DNA of 51,406 nt from Neomegalonema sp. (lineage in GTDB: Bacteria; Pseudomonadota; Alphaproteobacteria; Rhodobacterales; Rhodobacteraceae). Position numbers and translations under genes: made by a program. The stretch lies in assembly GCA_022760355.1 (NCBI GenBank), contig JALEGB010000109.1, forward strand, positions 1 through 51,406, read 5' to 3'. Each line of letters begins with the position of its first letter. Positions within the stretch are counted from its first letter, which is position 1. Positions 41,545 through 51,394 of this stretch are shown here, one piece after another. The notes under the pieces were generated by a model. The model searched no databases and was not told the DNA's origin. It saw only the letters and a program-made list of their open reading frames with translations.

Positions 41545-42438
41545 TCAACTTCGCCGTGGCGGCTCCTCGGTAAGATATTTTAGGAAGCGAGCCGTCATAG
41601 GATTTTCGACCCCGACAGCGGGCCAGACCGCATAGGTCGGCACTGGCGGCATCGTCCAGCCGGCTAGCACGGGGATCAGCCGCTCTGTTTCGATATCTCG
41701 CGTGATAAGATGTGTCGGCGGGGATGATATTGCCGCGCCGAGTCGCGTCAGATCGATCATCGCCTCGATGCTGTTGACGGTCAGCCCGCCGGCTTGCTGC
41801 GCTATCCATTCGCGGCCCTCCGGGTCAATAAGCCGTCGTTCAGGGCTCATTTTCGCGAATTTAATCCAGGGAACCGACCCAAGATCGGCGGCGTGCGCGA
41901 TCGGGTCGACCCGCTCCAGAAACTCCGGGCTGGCGACAAGGCGTCGTGGCATCCGCCAGATCATGCGGCATTTCAGGCTTGAATTTTCCATACGGCCGGA
42001 GCGCAGGGCCAGATCATACCGCTCCCCGACAAGATCTATGATGGCGTCGGAGTAGTCCAACTCCAGCTCCACCAGTGGAAAATCGCGATGAAACCGCACC
42101 AGCGCCTCGGCGATGAAGGATTGGATCAGCGCAGAGTTCAAAGTCACGCGGAAGCGCCCCTGCAACTCGGCATTTGGTTGGGTGGCCGACCGCAGCCCCG
42201 CCTCGGCTGCTTCAAGCATGGCGAGGGCCGCGTGATAGAGGCGACCGCCTGCATCCGTCATGCTCAGGCGGCGGGTTGAGCGGTAGAGCAGCGGCGCACC
42301 GATCTCTTCCTCCAGCGCATGCAGATGGTAGCTAATGGCGGAAGGGGTCATGCTCAGCTTGCGTGCGGCTCCGCGCACGGAGCCCGCTTGGACGATCTCG
42401 GCGAAGATGCTCAGGGATTTGAGGCGGTCCCGGTTCAT
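41545..42438 (-). CDS. LysR-family transcriptional regulator
   Basis: 297 residues. HTH: LSIFAEIVQAGSVRGAARKL, then TPSAISYHLHALEEEIGAPLLYRSTRRL. The effector domain includes GRFRVTLNSALIQSF and DLALRSGRMENSSL, as in the CrgA/YafC-like group. Divergent from a LysE-type exporter gene with 89 bp between starts, so it probably regulates export of an amino acid or related metabolite. Confidence 0.92.
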   Translation of the reverse strand: MNRDRLKSLSIFAEIVQAGSVRGAARKLSMTPSAISYHLHALEEEIGAPLLYRSTRRLSMTDAGGRLYHAALAMLEAAEAGLRSATQPNAELQGRFRVTLNSALIQSFIAEALVRFHRDFPLVELELDYSDAIIDLVGERYDLALRSGRMENSSLKCRMIWRMPRRLVASPEFLERVDPIAHAADLGSVPWIKFAKMSPERRLIDPEGREWIAQQAGGLTVNSIEAMIDLTRLGAAISSPPTHLITRDIETERLIPVLAGWTMPPVPTYAVWPAVGVENPMTARFLKYLTEEPPRRS

Positions 42439-42527
42439 TGGTCAGCTCATTCGAACAATCTGCGCGATAATACAGATCTTCTGCGAGAGTGGGGGAGAAA
42501 TTAGGTGGGGCTGAGGAGGTAAGTCCA

Positions 42528-43124
42528 ATGTCCCAGCTGTTGCCGATGGCGCTGTTCGCCTTGACCATGTCGATTTCGCCCGGCCCCGTTAATGTTCTAA
42601 CGCTTTCAACGGGGCTGAATCACGGCCCTAGACGGGCCCTGCCCTTTGTGAGCGGCGCGACTGTCGGCTTTACGCTGCTGCTGTTGCTGATCGGCTTAGG
42701 GTTGGCGGCGACAGCGGATCAGATGGGGCCGCTATTTGATGTCCTCGCGCTTGTCGGCGGGGCGCTGATCATGTGGTTTGGCTACAAGCTTTTCCGCGCG
42801 AGCGGCCAGTTGGCGACGGAAGACGCGCCGGTTCCGTCGTTCCTGCAGGGGGCGCTGCTGCAATGGCTCAATCCCAAAGCGTGGGGGGCCTGTATCGCCG
42901 CCGTCGCGCTGTTCCAGCTGCAAGCGTCAGAGGCGCGCCTCTATCTATTTGTCGCGATATATTTCGTGATCTGCTTTGTCGGCGTCGGCAGTTGGGCTGT
43001 GCTCGGGGGCCGCATCAGGCGCTGGCTTAACACCGCCGAGCGCCAGCGTTGGTTCACGCGCGCTTTGGGGGCGATACTGATCCTGCTGGCGGCGGGCATG
43101 TCACTTCAGGCCGTGCTCGGCTGA
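42528..43124 (+). CDS. LysE/RhtB family amino-acid exporter
   Basis: 198 residues from ATG at 42528 with GAGGAGGT 7 nt upstream. Six membrane helices. Family marks: SISPGPVNVLTLSTGLNHGPRRALPFVSGATVGF at the start and LLQWLNPKAWGACIAAVALF in the middle. Such carriers export amino acids or homoserine lactone-like compounds; the substrate is unknown. Its regulator is the divergent LysR gene. Confidence 0.92.
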   Translation: MSQLLPMALFALTMSISPGPVNVLTLSTGLNHGPRRALPFVSGATVGFTLLLLLIGLGLAATADQMGPLFDVLALVGGALIMWFGYKLFRASGQLATEDAPVPSFLQGALLQWLNPKAWGACIAAVALFQLQASEARLYLFVAIYFVICFVGVGSWAVLGGRIRRWLNTAERQRWFTRALGAILILLAAGMSLQAVLG

Positions 43125-43204
43125 GGCCGCCGTCGGCTGTTTTGCGCCGCGCGACGGCGCATTCGCATGTTGTCGCGCGGCTCTATCTTGTCGAACTCAG
43201 GCGG

Positions 43205-44560
43205 TCAGGCCACGCGCGTTTTGCGAGGCCGCCGTTTTTGCGCGTTGCGCGGCGGTCCGGCGCGCATGCCGCCTTCTCTCTTGCCCGCTTCGCGCTTGCC
43301 GCCCTCGCGCTTCGGGCCTTCCCGTTTTTGCGCGTCCCGCTTTGGCCCTTCACGTTTCGGCCCTTCGCGGCTCGAGGTTGGGCGCCGCGGCGGACCAGAT
43401 CGACGGCCGCGCTTTTTCGCGGCTGGCCCGGTCGGGCGCTCGCCGCTTGCGACCGGGATTTCGATTTTCATCAGCCGCTCAATCTGGCGCAGCCGATCGG
43501 CTTCATCGGGCGCACACAGTGCAATCGCTTCGCCCTCGCGGCCGGCGCGCGCGGTGCGGCCGATGCGGTGAATGTAGTTGTCCGGCGTTTCCGGCAGCTC
43601 GTAATTCACGACATAGGCGACGCCGGGAATATCAATCCCGCGTGCGGCGACGTCGGTCGCGACGAGCACTGTCACACGGCCTTCGCGGAAAGCCCGGATC
43701 GCCCGATCGCGTTGGCTCTGGCTTTTGTTGCCATGGATCGACGCCGCGTCGAATCCATCGGCGACGAGGCCGGTCATCAGCCGCTCCGCGCCATGCTTCG
43801 TGCGCGCGAACACCAGGGTGAGCGCATCAAGATCGCGCCGTAGAATGTCGCGCAGCAGGGCTGGTTTGTTGGCCTGATCCACAAAGTGGATCGACTGGGT
43901 GACTTTGTCCGCTGCTTTCCCTGGCGGGGTGACCTGAACGCGCTTCGGGTCCGTCAGATAGGCGCGGCTCAGCTCCTCCATCTGCTTCGGCATGGTCGCG
44001 GAAAACAGCATGGTTTGGCGCGGCGTGCCCAGCCGTGGCGCAATCCGGCGCAGCGCATGGATGAAGCCGAGATCCAGCATCTGGTCCGCTTCATCGAGCA
44101 CAAGGTGGCGGACTGTGCTCAGATCTACGGCGTTCCGCTCCATCAGATCGATCAGGCGCCCTGGCGTTGCGATCAGAATGTCCGTGCCGCGCTTCAGCCG
44201 GTTGATTTGCCGATGGATCGGCTGGCCGCCGACGACGGTCGAGATGCAGAGCTTGGTGTTTTTCGTAAAGACCGAGAGGCTGTCGGCGATCTGGTTCACC
44301 AGCTCGCGCGTCGGCGCCAGCACCAGCGCTTTCACGGTAAGGGGCGCAGGGCGCCCAGGCTTTGCAAGCAGCAGATCAATCAGCGGCAGGCCGAATGCGA
44401 GCGTTTTGCCGGTTCCGGTTTGGGCCAATCCGAGGATGTCATGCCCATCAAGCGCAAGGGGAATTGCTTGATGTTGAATGGGGGTAGGTTGCGTAAAACC
44501 AGCGCTAGCAAGCGCTTTGGCCAATGTCGGCTCGAAGCCGAACGCGTCAAAGTCAGACAA
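43205..44560 (-). CDS. rhlE: DEAD-box RNA helicase, RhlE group
   Basis: 451 residues. All helicase motifs are readable: Q-motif QPTPIQHQAIP, Walker A AQTGTGKT, PTRELVNQ, Walker B VLDEADQMLDLGF, SATMP, ATDVAARGIDIP and HRIGRTARAG. The last 60 residues are a basic low-complexity tail with repeated KREG units (SREGPKREGPKRDAQKREG and so on) that likely binds RNA. Unwinds structured RNA in ribosome assembly and decay. Confidence 0.95.
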   Translation of the reverse strand: MSDFDAFGFEPTLAKALASAGFTQPTPIQHQAIPLALDGHDILGLAQTGTGKTLAFGLPLIDLLLAKPGRPAPLTVKALVLAPTRELVNQIADSLSVFTKNTKLCISTVVGGQPIHRQINRLKRGTDILIATPGRLIDLMERNAVDLSTVRHLVLDEADQMLDLGFIHALRRIAPRLGTPRQTMLFSATMPKQMEELSRAYLTDPKRVQVTPPGKAADKVTQSIHFVDQANKPALLRDILRRDLDALTLVFARTKHGAERLMTGLVADGFDAASIHGNKSQSQRDRAIRAFREGRVTVLVATDVAARGIDIPGVAYVVNYELPETPDNYIHRIGRTARAGREGEAIALCAPDEADRLRQIERLMKIEIPVASGERPTGPAAKKRGRRSGPPRRPTSSREGPKREGPKRDAQKREGPKREGGKREAGKREGGMRAGPPRNAQKRRPRKTRVA

Positions 44561-44968
44561 ACGGGCGTCCTATACTCTCAACAGAGCGCTCGTCCGCACA
44601 TGCGCAAAGCAGGGCGGAACGGCGCAATCTGCCGTGCCTTGGCGAAGCTTCAGAGTGACCTGACGGTGGCGCCAGATCTGCTTCGCTCGGGAACCCTGCG
44701 TGATGGGGAACGAATGAATGTGGACGTCGGAATAATCGGAGCCTGTCGCCAAGCTTGCTCACGCTGCGGTGCGTCCAGGCCGCCTACGTGGTTCATTTAC
44801 CGCGAAAAGTCAACGCGCGAATGCGCCGCCGCGGCGGAAAAGCGCGCATTGCGGCCGCCATATCGAGCTATGTCCGACGTTGAGGAGGCGCCCGCCAGCT
44901 GATTCAGGCACCCGCCAGCTGATGCAGGCGCCTGCCCAGCGGATCAATCGCCGCGGCGGGGTTCGACC
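44561..44968. other. Intergenic region between rhlE start and icd end
   Basis: 408 bp, no convincing gene. It holds the 20-bp tandem repeat at 44888-44927 and, overlapping the icd stop codon, a family A core at 44958-44972. The rhlE promoter should lie near 44600-44700. Confidence 0.5.
44888..44927. repeat. 20-bp tandem repeat, two units
   Basis: Two near-identical units, 44888-44907 and 44908-44927, of the form GCRCCCGCCAGCTGATKCAG. Each contains the palindrome CAGCTG. It may be a protein site or slippage product; it lies downstream of icd. Confidence 0.75.
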
Positions 44969-44972
44969 CTAG
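44958..44972. repeat. Core fragment of repeat family A at the icd stop codon
   Basis: GGGGTTCGACCCTAG is the reverse complement of CTAGGGTCGAACCCC, one base shorter than the family A end. The icd stop codon (TAG on the minus strand) is part of it. Confidence 0.5.
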
Positions 44973-46183
44973 CCCGCCAGCGCCTTGTTCAGGTTCTCAT
45001 CAATCTTTTCCAAGAAGCCGATGGTGGTCAGCCATTTCTGATCCGGCCCAACCAACAGCGCCAGATCCTTCGTCATGAAACCGCTTTCAACGGTGGCGAC
45101 GATGACTTTCTCCAGCGTCGTCGCGAACTTCATCAGCGGTTCGTTCTCATCCAGTTTCGCGCGGTGTTTCAGCCCGCCCGTCCATGCGTAGATCGAGGCG
45201 ATCGAATTGGTGGAGGTCGCGTCGCCTTTTTGGTGCTGGCGATAATGGCGGGTCACGGTGCCGTGCGCCGCCTCCGATTCCACGATCTTGCCGTCCGGGG
45301 TCATCAGGATGGAGGTCATCAGCCCGAGCGAGCCGAAGCCCTGGGCGACGGTGTCGGACTGCACGTCGCCATCATAGTTCTTGCAGGCCCATACATAGCC
45401 GCCGGACCATTTCATCGCTGAGGCGACCATGTCGTCGATCAGCCGGTGCTCATACCACAGGCCGCTCTCTTCGAATTGAGCCTTGAATTCGCTATCAAAA
45501 ATCTCTTGGAACAGATCTTTGAACCGACCGTCATAGGCTTTCATGATCGTGTTCTTGGTGGAGAGATAGCATGGGTAGCGGCGGCCGAGCGCATAGTTGA
45601 AGCTGGCGCGTGCGAAGTCCCTGATGCTGTCATCCGTATTGTACATCGCCATAGCGACGCCTGGGCCTTTGAATTCATAGACCACGTGCTCCTCAACGGC
45701 GCCGTCCTCGCCTTCGAATTTCAGGGTCAGCTTACCGGGCCCCCGCGGCTTGAAGTCGGTCGCGCGGTATTGGTCGCCAAAGGCGTGCCGGCCGATGATG
45801 ATCGGCTTGGTCCAGCCCGGGACCAGGCGCGGGACGTTCTTACAGATGATCGGCTCGCGGAACACAACGCCGCCGAGAATGTTGCGGATCGTTCCGTTCG
45901 GTGAGCGGTACATGCGCTTAAGGCCGAACTCCTCGACCCGCGCCTCGTCCGGGGTGATGGTCGCGCATTTTACACCAACGCCAACTTCTTTAATCGCGTT
46001 GGCTGCGTCGACGGTGATTTGATCATCGGTACGATCCCGCTCCTCAATACCGAGGTCGTAGTATTTCAGATCAATGTCCAGATAGGGTAGGATCAGCTTT
46101 TTCTTAATGAAATCCCAAATGATCCGGGTCATTTCATCGCCGTCAAGTTCGACGACCGGGTTCTCAACTTTGATTTTCGACAT
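44969..46183 (-). CDS. icd: NADP-dependent isocitrate dehydrogenase, homodimeric eukaryote-like type
   Basis: 404 residues. The sequence matches IDH1-like enzymes: [34 protein letters not shown] (substrate Ser and Asn), [26 protein letters not shown] (metal Asp) and [11 protein letters not shown] (cofactor). It converts isocitrate to 2-oxoglutarate with NADP. GGAGAG lies 9 nt upstream. The monomeric, unrelated isocitrate dehydrogenase gene lies 244 bp upstream on the same strand, which is unusual. Confidence 0.97.
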   Translation of the reverse strand: MSKIKVENPVVELDGDEMTRIIWDFIKKKLILPYLDIDLKYYDLGIEERDRTDDQITVDAANAIKEVGVGVKCATITPDEARVEEFGLKRMYRSPNGTIRNILGGVVFREPIICKNVPRLVPGWTKPIIIGRHAFGDQYRATDFKPRGPGKLTLKFEGEDGAVEEHVVYEFKGPGVAMAMYNTDDSIRDFARASFNYALGRRYPCYLSTKNTIMKAYDGRFKDLFQEIFDSEFKAQFEESGLWYEHRLIDDMVASAMKWSGGYVWACKNYDGDVQSDTVAQGFGSLGLMTSILMTPDGKIVESEAAHGTVTRHYRQHQKGDATSTNSIASIYAWTGGLKHRAKLDENEPLMKFATTLEKVIVATVESGFMTKDLALLVGPDQKWLTTIGFLEKIDENLNKALAG

Positions 46184-46427
46184 CGATCCATCTCTCCGGC
46201 GAAGTTACTGTGGTTGAGCAGGACATTACACGATGATGGTTAAGCGCTTACGCTTTTAACCGTGCGGGACGTGGGGTCAATTAGGCTGGAGCGCGGGAAA
46301 ATGGCGCTGCGCTTCAGGCGGTTGTGTGGGCGGAAGGATGACGCCAAGGGCGAGCCGACGCGGCGTCGGGTCGAAGCGGTTGCGGCGGTCCAACTCTGTC
46401 GGGCCGCCGCCGAGCGATAGGCGGGCG

Positions 46428-48635
46428 TCAGGCCCCGATGATCCCGTTCAGCGTCGCGCTTGGGCGCATGACCGCGGCCAGCTTGGCAGGGGCCGGATGA
46501 TAGTAGCCGCCCGTGTCCGCCGGCGCGCCTTGGGCGGCCGCCAGTTCGCTGATGATCGCTGCCTCGTTATCCGCCAACGCTTTCGCCAGCGGCGCGAACT
46601 CCGCCGCCAGCGCGGCATCATCGGTTTGCGCCGCCAGCGCCTCGGCCCAGTAGCGGGCGAACCAGTAGTGGCTGTCCCGGTTGTCCGGCTCGCCGACCTT
46701 GCGGCTTGGGGAGCGGTCATGATCCAGAATGCCCTGGGTCGCCGCGTCCACCGCCTCGCCCAGCACCTTCGCGCGCGCGTTCCCCTTCACGTCGCCAAGG
46801 AACTTGAAGCTCTCGCCCAGCGCGCAGAACTCGCCCAGGCTGTCCCAGCGCAGATGGTTCTCCGCCTGCAGCTGTTGGACGTGCTTCGGCGCAGAGCCGC
46901 CGGCGCCCGTTTCGAACAGACCGCCGCCCTGCATCAGCTTCACGATCGACAGCATCTTCGCCGAGGTCGCCAGCTCAAGGATTGGGAACAGATCGGTCAG
47001 ATAGTCCCGCAATACGTTGCCGGTGATCGCGATCGAGTTTTCACCTTTGGTGATGGTTTCCAGCGTGGCGCGGGTCGCTTCGCGCGGCGCCATGATCTGG
47101 AACTTATCCGCGACGCCTTTGGCGTCGAGGATCGGCTTGACCATTTTGATCAGCTCAGCGTCATGGGCGCGGGTCGCATCCAGCCAGAAGATCGCTTGGC
47201 AGCCCTCGGCTTTCTGGCGGTCAATCGCGAGATTAACCCAATCCTCAATCGGCGCTTTGCGCGCCGAAGCCGAGCGCCAGATATCGCCCTTTTCGACGTT
47301 GTGTTGATGCAGAACGGAACCGTCCGCCAGCAACATCTTAAGAACGCCGTCCGCTGGCGCCTCAAAGGTGGTGGGGTGCGACCCGTACTCTTCCGCCTTC
47401 TGCGCCATCAGGCCGATATTCTGAACCGTGCCGGCGGTCGCTGGGTTCAGTTTGCCGTTCTCTTTGAAGAACTTGATCGTCTCGTCATAGACCGGGGCGT
47501 AAGAGTTGTCCGGGATCACGCAAACCGCGTCCGCCTCTGAGCCGTCCGGCCCCCAGCCTTTGCCGCCAGCGCGGATCAGCGCCGGCATCGAGGCGTCAAT
47601 GATGACGTCCGACGGCACATGCAGGTTGGTGATCCCTTTGTCGCTGTCGACCATATACATCGGCGGGCGCGTCGCGGTAACTGCGTCGATCGCCGCCATG
47701 ATTTCTGCGTCGTCTTTTACGCGCGCCAGCAGATCGCCGAGGCCTTGGTTCGGGTTCACGCCGAGCGCCGTCAGCTTATCGCCAAATTTCTCGAACACCG
47801 GCGCGAGCCACGCCTTCACCGCATGGCCGAAGATGATCGGGTCGGAGACCTTCATCATCGTCGCCTTCATATGCAGCGAGAACAGCACGCCTTCGGCTTT
47901 GCTCTTTTCGATCTCGTCGCCCAGGAACGCGCTCAGGGCTTTGGCGGACATGAAGGACGCGTCGACAACGGCGCCGGCTGGGAAGGAGACGCCTTCCTTC
48001 AACACCATCTCGCCGTCAGCGCTTGCGAGAACGATCTTAACCGTCGCATCGGCGGCCAGGGTGGTGGACACTTCGTTTGACCGGAAGTCGCCGCCGCTCA
48101 TCGCTGCGACGCGGGTTTTGCTGTCCGCCGTCCATTCGCCCATGCGGTGCGGATTTGCTTGTGCGAACGCCTTGACGGCTTTTGCGGCGCGCCGGTCGGA
48201 GTTGCCTTCGCGCAGGACCGGGTTCACCGCCGATCCCTTGATCGCGTCATAGCGGGCGCGGACGTCTTTTTCGGCGTCGGTGCTCGGCGCTTCAGGATAG
48301 TCCGGCAGCGCGTAGCCTTGCCCCTGCAATTCTTTGATCGCGGCGACCAGTTGTGGCGCCGAAGCGGAAATGTTCGGCAGCTTAATGACGTTCGCTTCGG
48401 CGGTTTTGACCAGCTCGCCCAATGCGGCGAGATCATCCGACTGGCGCTGCGCTTCGGTCAACGCTTCGGGGAAGGCGGCGATGATGCGGCCGGCCAGCGA
48501 GATGTCCATCGTGCCGACCGTAATATTCGCGGCGGCGGCGAACCGCTGGATGATCGGCAGCAGAGACCCGCTGGCGAGTTCCGGCGCCTCGTCAACCTTG
48601 GTGTAGATGATGTCGGGATTTGCTGTGTCGACCAT
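46428..48635 (-). CDS. idh: NADP-dependent isocitrate dehydrogenase, monomeric type
   Basis: 735 residues, the length of the monomeric IDH family (about 740). Readable family blocks: [103 protein letters not shown] and [18 protein letters not shown] lies 9 nt upstream of ATG. Same reaction as icd but a different fold. A remnant of an icd gene precedes it, its reading frame ending as TGATG over this start. Confidence 0.97.
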   Translation of the reverse strand: MVDTANPDIIYTKVDEAPELASGSLLPIIQRFAAAANITVGTMDISLAGRIIAAFPEALTEAQRQSDDLAALGELVKTAEANVIKLPNISASAPQLVAAIKELQGQGYALPDYPEAPSTDAEKDVRARYDAIKGSAVNPVLREGNSDRRAAKAVKAFAQANPHRMGEWTADSKTRVAAMSGGDFRSNEVSTTLAADATVKIVLASADGEMVLKEGVSFPAGAVVDASFMSAKALSAFLGDEIEKSKAEGVLFSLHMKATMMKVSDPIIFGHAVKAWLAPVFEKFGDKLTALGVNPNQGLGDLLARVKDDAEIMAAIDAVTATRPPMYMVDSDKGITNLHVPSDVIIDASMPALIRAGGKGWGPDGSEADAVCVIPDNSYAPVYDETIKFFKENGKLNPATAGTVQNIGLMAQKAEEYGSHPTTFEAPADGVLKMLLADGSVLHQHNVEKGDIWRSASARKAPIEDWVNLAIDRQKAEGCQAIFWLDATRAHDAELIKMVKPILDAKGVADKFQIMAPREATRATLETITKGENSIAITGNVLRDYLTDLFPILELATSAKMLSIVKLMQGGGLFETGAGGSAPKHVQQLQAENHLRWDSLGEFCALGESFKFLGDVKGNARAKVLGEAVDAATQGILDHDRSPSRKVGEPDNRDSHYWFARYWAEALAAQTDDAALAAEFAPLAKALADNEAAIISELAAAQGAPADTGGYYHPAPAKLAAVMRPSATLNGIIGA

Positions 48636-48808
48636 CAGTTATGCCTCCATGTGCTGATTTGAATGTCTCTAGGCGGCTGCGTGTGGTGGGGGACATCCGT
48701 CCGCGCCGGATTCTGCCGCACCCAAGGGCCAGTCGCCAGGGCGTTGACCCGGCCTTCCGGTCCACCCTGAGCGTAGATTGCGCAATTGCGAGATTGCTGA
48801 GCGCGCTC

Positions 48809-48913
48809 CCCATCGGGTGCTGACAGCTTCGAACCAACAACGCTCCAGATGATGCGGGTGTTTTCACCGCCGTCTCGCACAGCGGGAGGGCTTTCCACCT
48901 TGATTTTGCTCAT
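48809..48913 (-). pseudogene. 5-prime remnant of an icd gene
   Basis: Starting at ATG 48913 the frame reads MSKIKVESPPAVRDGGENTR, then IIWSVVGSKL. Fifteen of the first 23 residues equal those of the intact icd ([30 protein letters not shown]), then similarity ends. Codons differ even where residues agree (e.g. Ser TCG versus AGC), so it is not a recent duplicate. The frame continues as nonsense-like sequence to a TGA that overlaps the monomeric idh start. It is best read as the surviving 5-prime end of an icd copy that was replaced or truncated. Confidence 0.8.
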
Positions 48914-49077
48914 CTTGGCTCACAGAAGCTGCAGGTTACGATATCGGGAAGACCTCTTCGGACTTGACCGGAAAAATTTTACTGCATTGCGCAATGATCT
49001 TGCGCACGCTCTTAAACAGGGAGGCGCCGCGCGGCAAGGCCCGTTTGAGGCGAATTGTCGACAGGAGCATACAAAGA

Positions 49078-49869
49078 ATGACGAGCGGCAAGCCGGCCCA
49101 AACCCACCGGTTCGGCGCCGACGCCCAGGCGGCGATCCCCGGCCCTGCGATCATTCTCGTTGAGCCGCAGATGGGCGAAAATATCGGCGCGGCGGCGCGG
49201 GCGATGTGGAATTTCGGCCTCGAGGATCTGCGGATCGTAAACCCGCGGGACGGCTGGCCAAATTCGGCTGCGGAGGCCATGGCGAGCGGGGCGACGCATG
49301 TGCTGGATCGGGCCCGCGTCTGCGCCGACACCGATGAGGCCGCCGGCGAAATCTCCGCTCTTTACGCCACCACGGGACGCCCGCGGGAGCTGACGAAAAG
49401 GGTGCTGACGCCGGAAGAGGCGGCGCTTGAAATTGCGGCGAAGATCGCGGCTGGCGAACAGACCGGCGTGCTGTTTGGTCGCGAGCGCACAGGGCTCGAG
49501 AATGACGATGTCGCCCGCGCCAACGCGGTTATCGCTGTTCCCGCGAATCCCGCCTTCAGCTCCTTGAACTTGGCGCAATGCGTGTTGCTGTTGGGCTATG
49601 AGCTGCGGAAACGGTTGGTTGGGGTCGAGGCGATTGAAAGCGAAATGGGCAAGACCGACGCCGCATCCCGCGAGGCGGTGAATGGGCTCTATGAACATCT
49701 GGAGCAGGAGCTGGAGGCCGCCCGCTATTTCTATCCGGAGGGCAAGGCGCCCGCGATGCGCGAAAGCCTGCGGAATCTGTTGAGCCGCACGCCCCTGACC
49801 AATCCGGATGTGCGGATGATGCGCGGGGTGATCCGGGCGTTGGCCGAAAAACGTCGGCGCCGGGAATAA
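49078..49869 (+). CDS. trmJ: SPOUT-type tRNA/rRNA 2'-O-methyltransferase, TrmJ group
   Basis: 263 residues from ATG at 49078, AGGAG about 10 nt upstream. The SPOUT knot is evident: IILVEPQMGENIGAAARAMWNFGLEDLRIVNPRDGW, GVLFGRERTGLENDDV and IPVPANPAFSSLNLAQCVLLLGYEL-like segment (here IAVPANPAFSSLNL). The C-terminal helices fit TrmJ, which methylates ribose 32 in tRNA. Length agrees. Function in this organism is inferred from family. Confidence 0.92.
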   Translation: MTSGKPAQTHRFGADAQAAIPGPAIILVEPQMGENIGAAARAMWNFGLEDLRIVNPRDGWPNSAAEAMASGATHVLDRARVCADTDEAAGEISALYATTGRPRELTKRVLTPEEAALEIAAKIAAGEQTGVLFGRERTGLENDDVARANAVIAVPANPAFSSLNLAQCVLLLGYELRKRLVGVEAIESEMGKTDAASREAVNGLYEHLEQELEAARYFYPEGKAPAMRESLRNLLSRTPLTNPDVRMMRGVIRALAEKRRRRE

Positions 49870-49948
49870 GAGGCGGCTTTCCGCATGGACCGCCCGCCTT
49901 CGAAGCCGCAAAGATAGCTTTCAGAATTCTGACAGGAGCCTGCGCCTC

Positions 49949-51274
49949 GTGGAACGCTCAACCAGCCGCCCGAATGATCTCGACGCCTTTTGGATGCCTT
50001 TTACCGCAAACCGCCAATTCAAGCAGGCGCCGCGGATGCTCGTCGCCGCCGAGGGCATGCGCTATCGGACCGATGACGGCCGCAGCGTCCTGGATGGCGT
50101 CGCGGGGCTGTGGTGCGTGAACGCCGGCCATGCGCGCCCGAAAATTACCGAGGCGATCCAGCGGCAGGCTGCGGAGTTGGATTATGCGCCTCCCTTTCAG
50201 ATGGCGCATCCCAAGGCGTTCGAGTTGGCGACGCGGCTGGTGGACATTGCGCCGGAGCCTCTGACCCACGCGTTCTTTACGAATTCCGGCTCCGAGGCGG
50301 TGGAAACGGCGCTGAAGATCGCGCTCGCCTATCATCGGACGAAGGGCGACGGCGCGCGGACCAGGCTGATTGGGCGCGAGCGCGGCTATCATGGCGTGAA
50401 TTTCGGCGGGATCTCCGTCGGCGGGATCGTCGCGAACAGGAAGATGTTTGGAACGCTGCTCAGCGGCGTCGATCATTTGCCGCATACCCATGACCCGGCC
50501 CGCAACGCTTTTTCTCGGGGCGCGCCGGAACATGGGGCGGAGAAAGCGGATCTTCTGGAAAGCATCGTCGCGCTGCATGATCCCTCGACGATCGCCGCGG
50601 TTATCGTCGAGCCAGTCGCCGGTTCAACCGGGGTGCTGTTGCCGCCGAAAGGATATCTGGAGCGCTTGCGCGCCATTTGCGATCGGCATGGCGTTCTGCT
50701 GATTTTCGACGAGGTCATCACCGGCTTTGGTCGCATCGGCGCGCCTTTCGCCGCGGATTATTTCGGGGTCATGCCGGACATGATCACCTGCGCCAAAGGG
50801 TTGACCAACGGCGTGATCCCGATGGGCGCCGTGCTTGTGCGCCGCGAAATCCACGACGCGTTTATGAATGGGCCGGAGCATGTGATCGAGCTGTTCCACG
50901 GCTACACCTACTCGGCCAATCCGATGGCCTGCGCCGCCGGCCTGGCGACGCTGGAAACCTATGCCGACGAAAGCCTGCTGACGCGCGCCGCCGAGCTCGC
51001 GCCCTATTGGGAGGACGCGCTGCATTCGCTCAAGGGGCTGCCTCACGTCATCGATATTCGCAATCTGGGGCTGATCGGCGGCGTGGAGCTGGAGCCGATC
51101 GCCGGAAGCCCGACCAAGCGCGCCTATTCGGTGTTCGTCAAAGCGTTCGAGGCGGGCATACTGATCCGGACCACTGGCGACATTATCGCGATGTCGCCGC
51201 CGCTGATCATCGAGAAGGCCGAGATTGATGAGCTGATCGGCACGCTGGCCAAGATCTTAAAGACAGTGGACTGA
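49949..51274 (+). CDS. Class III omega-amino acid:pyruvate aminotransferase
   Basis: 441 residues from GTG at 49949 with AGGAG 9 nt upstream. PLP lysine is Lys283 in ITCAKGLTNG; Asp254 in FDEVITGFGR binds the ring N. The N-terminal FWMPFTANRQFKQAPRM block and LWCVNAGHARPKI fit beta-alanine/omega-amino-acid:pyruvate transaminases. It moves an amino group from beta-alanine or related omega-amino acids to pyruvate. Its stop is 20 bp before the right-end repeat. Confidence 0.93.
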   Translation: MERSTSRPNDLDAFWMPFTANRQFKQAPRMLVAAEGMRYRTDDGRSVLDGVAGLWCVNAGHARPKITEAIQRQAAELDYAPPFQMAHPKAFELATRLVDIAPEPLTHAFFTNSGSEAVETALKIALAYHRTKGDGARTRLIGRERGYHGVNFGGISVGGIVANRKMFGTLLSGVDHLPHTHDPARNAFSRGAPEHGAEKADLLESIVALHDPSTIAAVIVEPVAGSTGVLLPPKGYLERLRAICDRHGVLLIFDEVITGFGRIGAPFAADYFGVMPDMITCAKGLTNGVIPMGAVLVRREIHDAFMNGPEHVIELFHGYTYSANPMACAAGLATLETYADESLLTRAAELAPYWEDALHSLKGLPHVIDIRNLGLIGGVELEPIAGSPTKRAYSVFVKAFEAGILIRTTGDIIAMSPPLIIEKAEIDELIGTLAKILKTVD

Positions 51275-51294
51275 GCGGCGGCTGAAGGACGACA

Positions 51295-51394
51295 CTAGGG
51301 TCGAAACCCCTTCAGCAGCCGCCGTCAGCCCGGTTTAGGGGCTTGTCGGCTAGAATATCGAGGCGCAGGCGGTGTGGCTCACCGTCAAGCCTAG
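51295..51394. repeat. Repeat family A, right copy (inverted relative to 1-100)
   Basis: Starts CTAGGGTCGAAACCCC and ends GTCAAGCCTAG. It is 98% identical to the reverse complement of 1-100. A short GGG/CCC stem with TCGAA loop is at its inner end. Twelve more bases follow to the window end. Confidence 0.9.

Noticed and set aside
44958-44972. tRNA T-loop-like GGTTCGA sequence
   Set aside because: No acceptor, D or anticodon stems around it; it is the core of repeat family A.
1-51394. Composite transposon or genomic island bounded by inverted repeats
   Set aside because: Contents are mostly housekeeping genes, there is no transposase or integrase, and fragments of the repeat lie inside the window.
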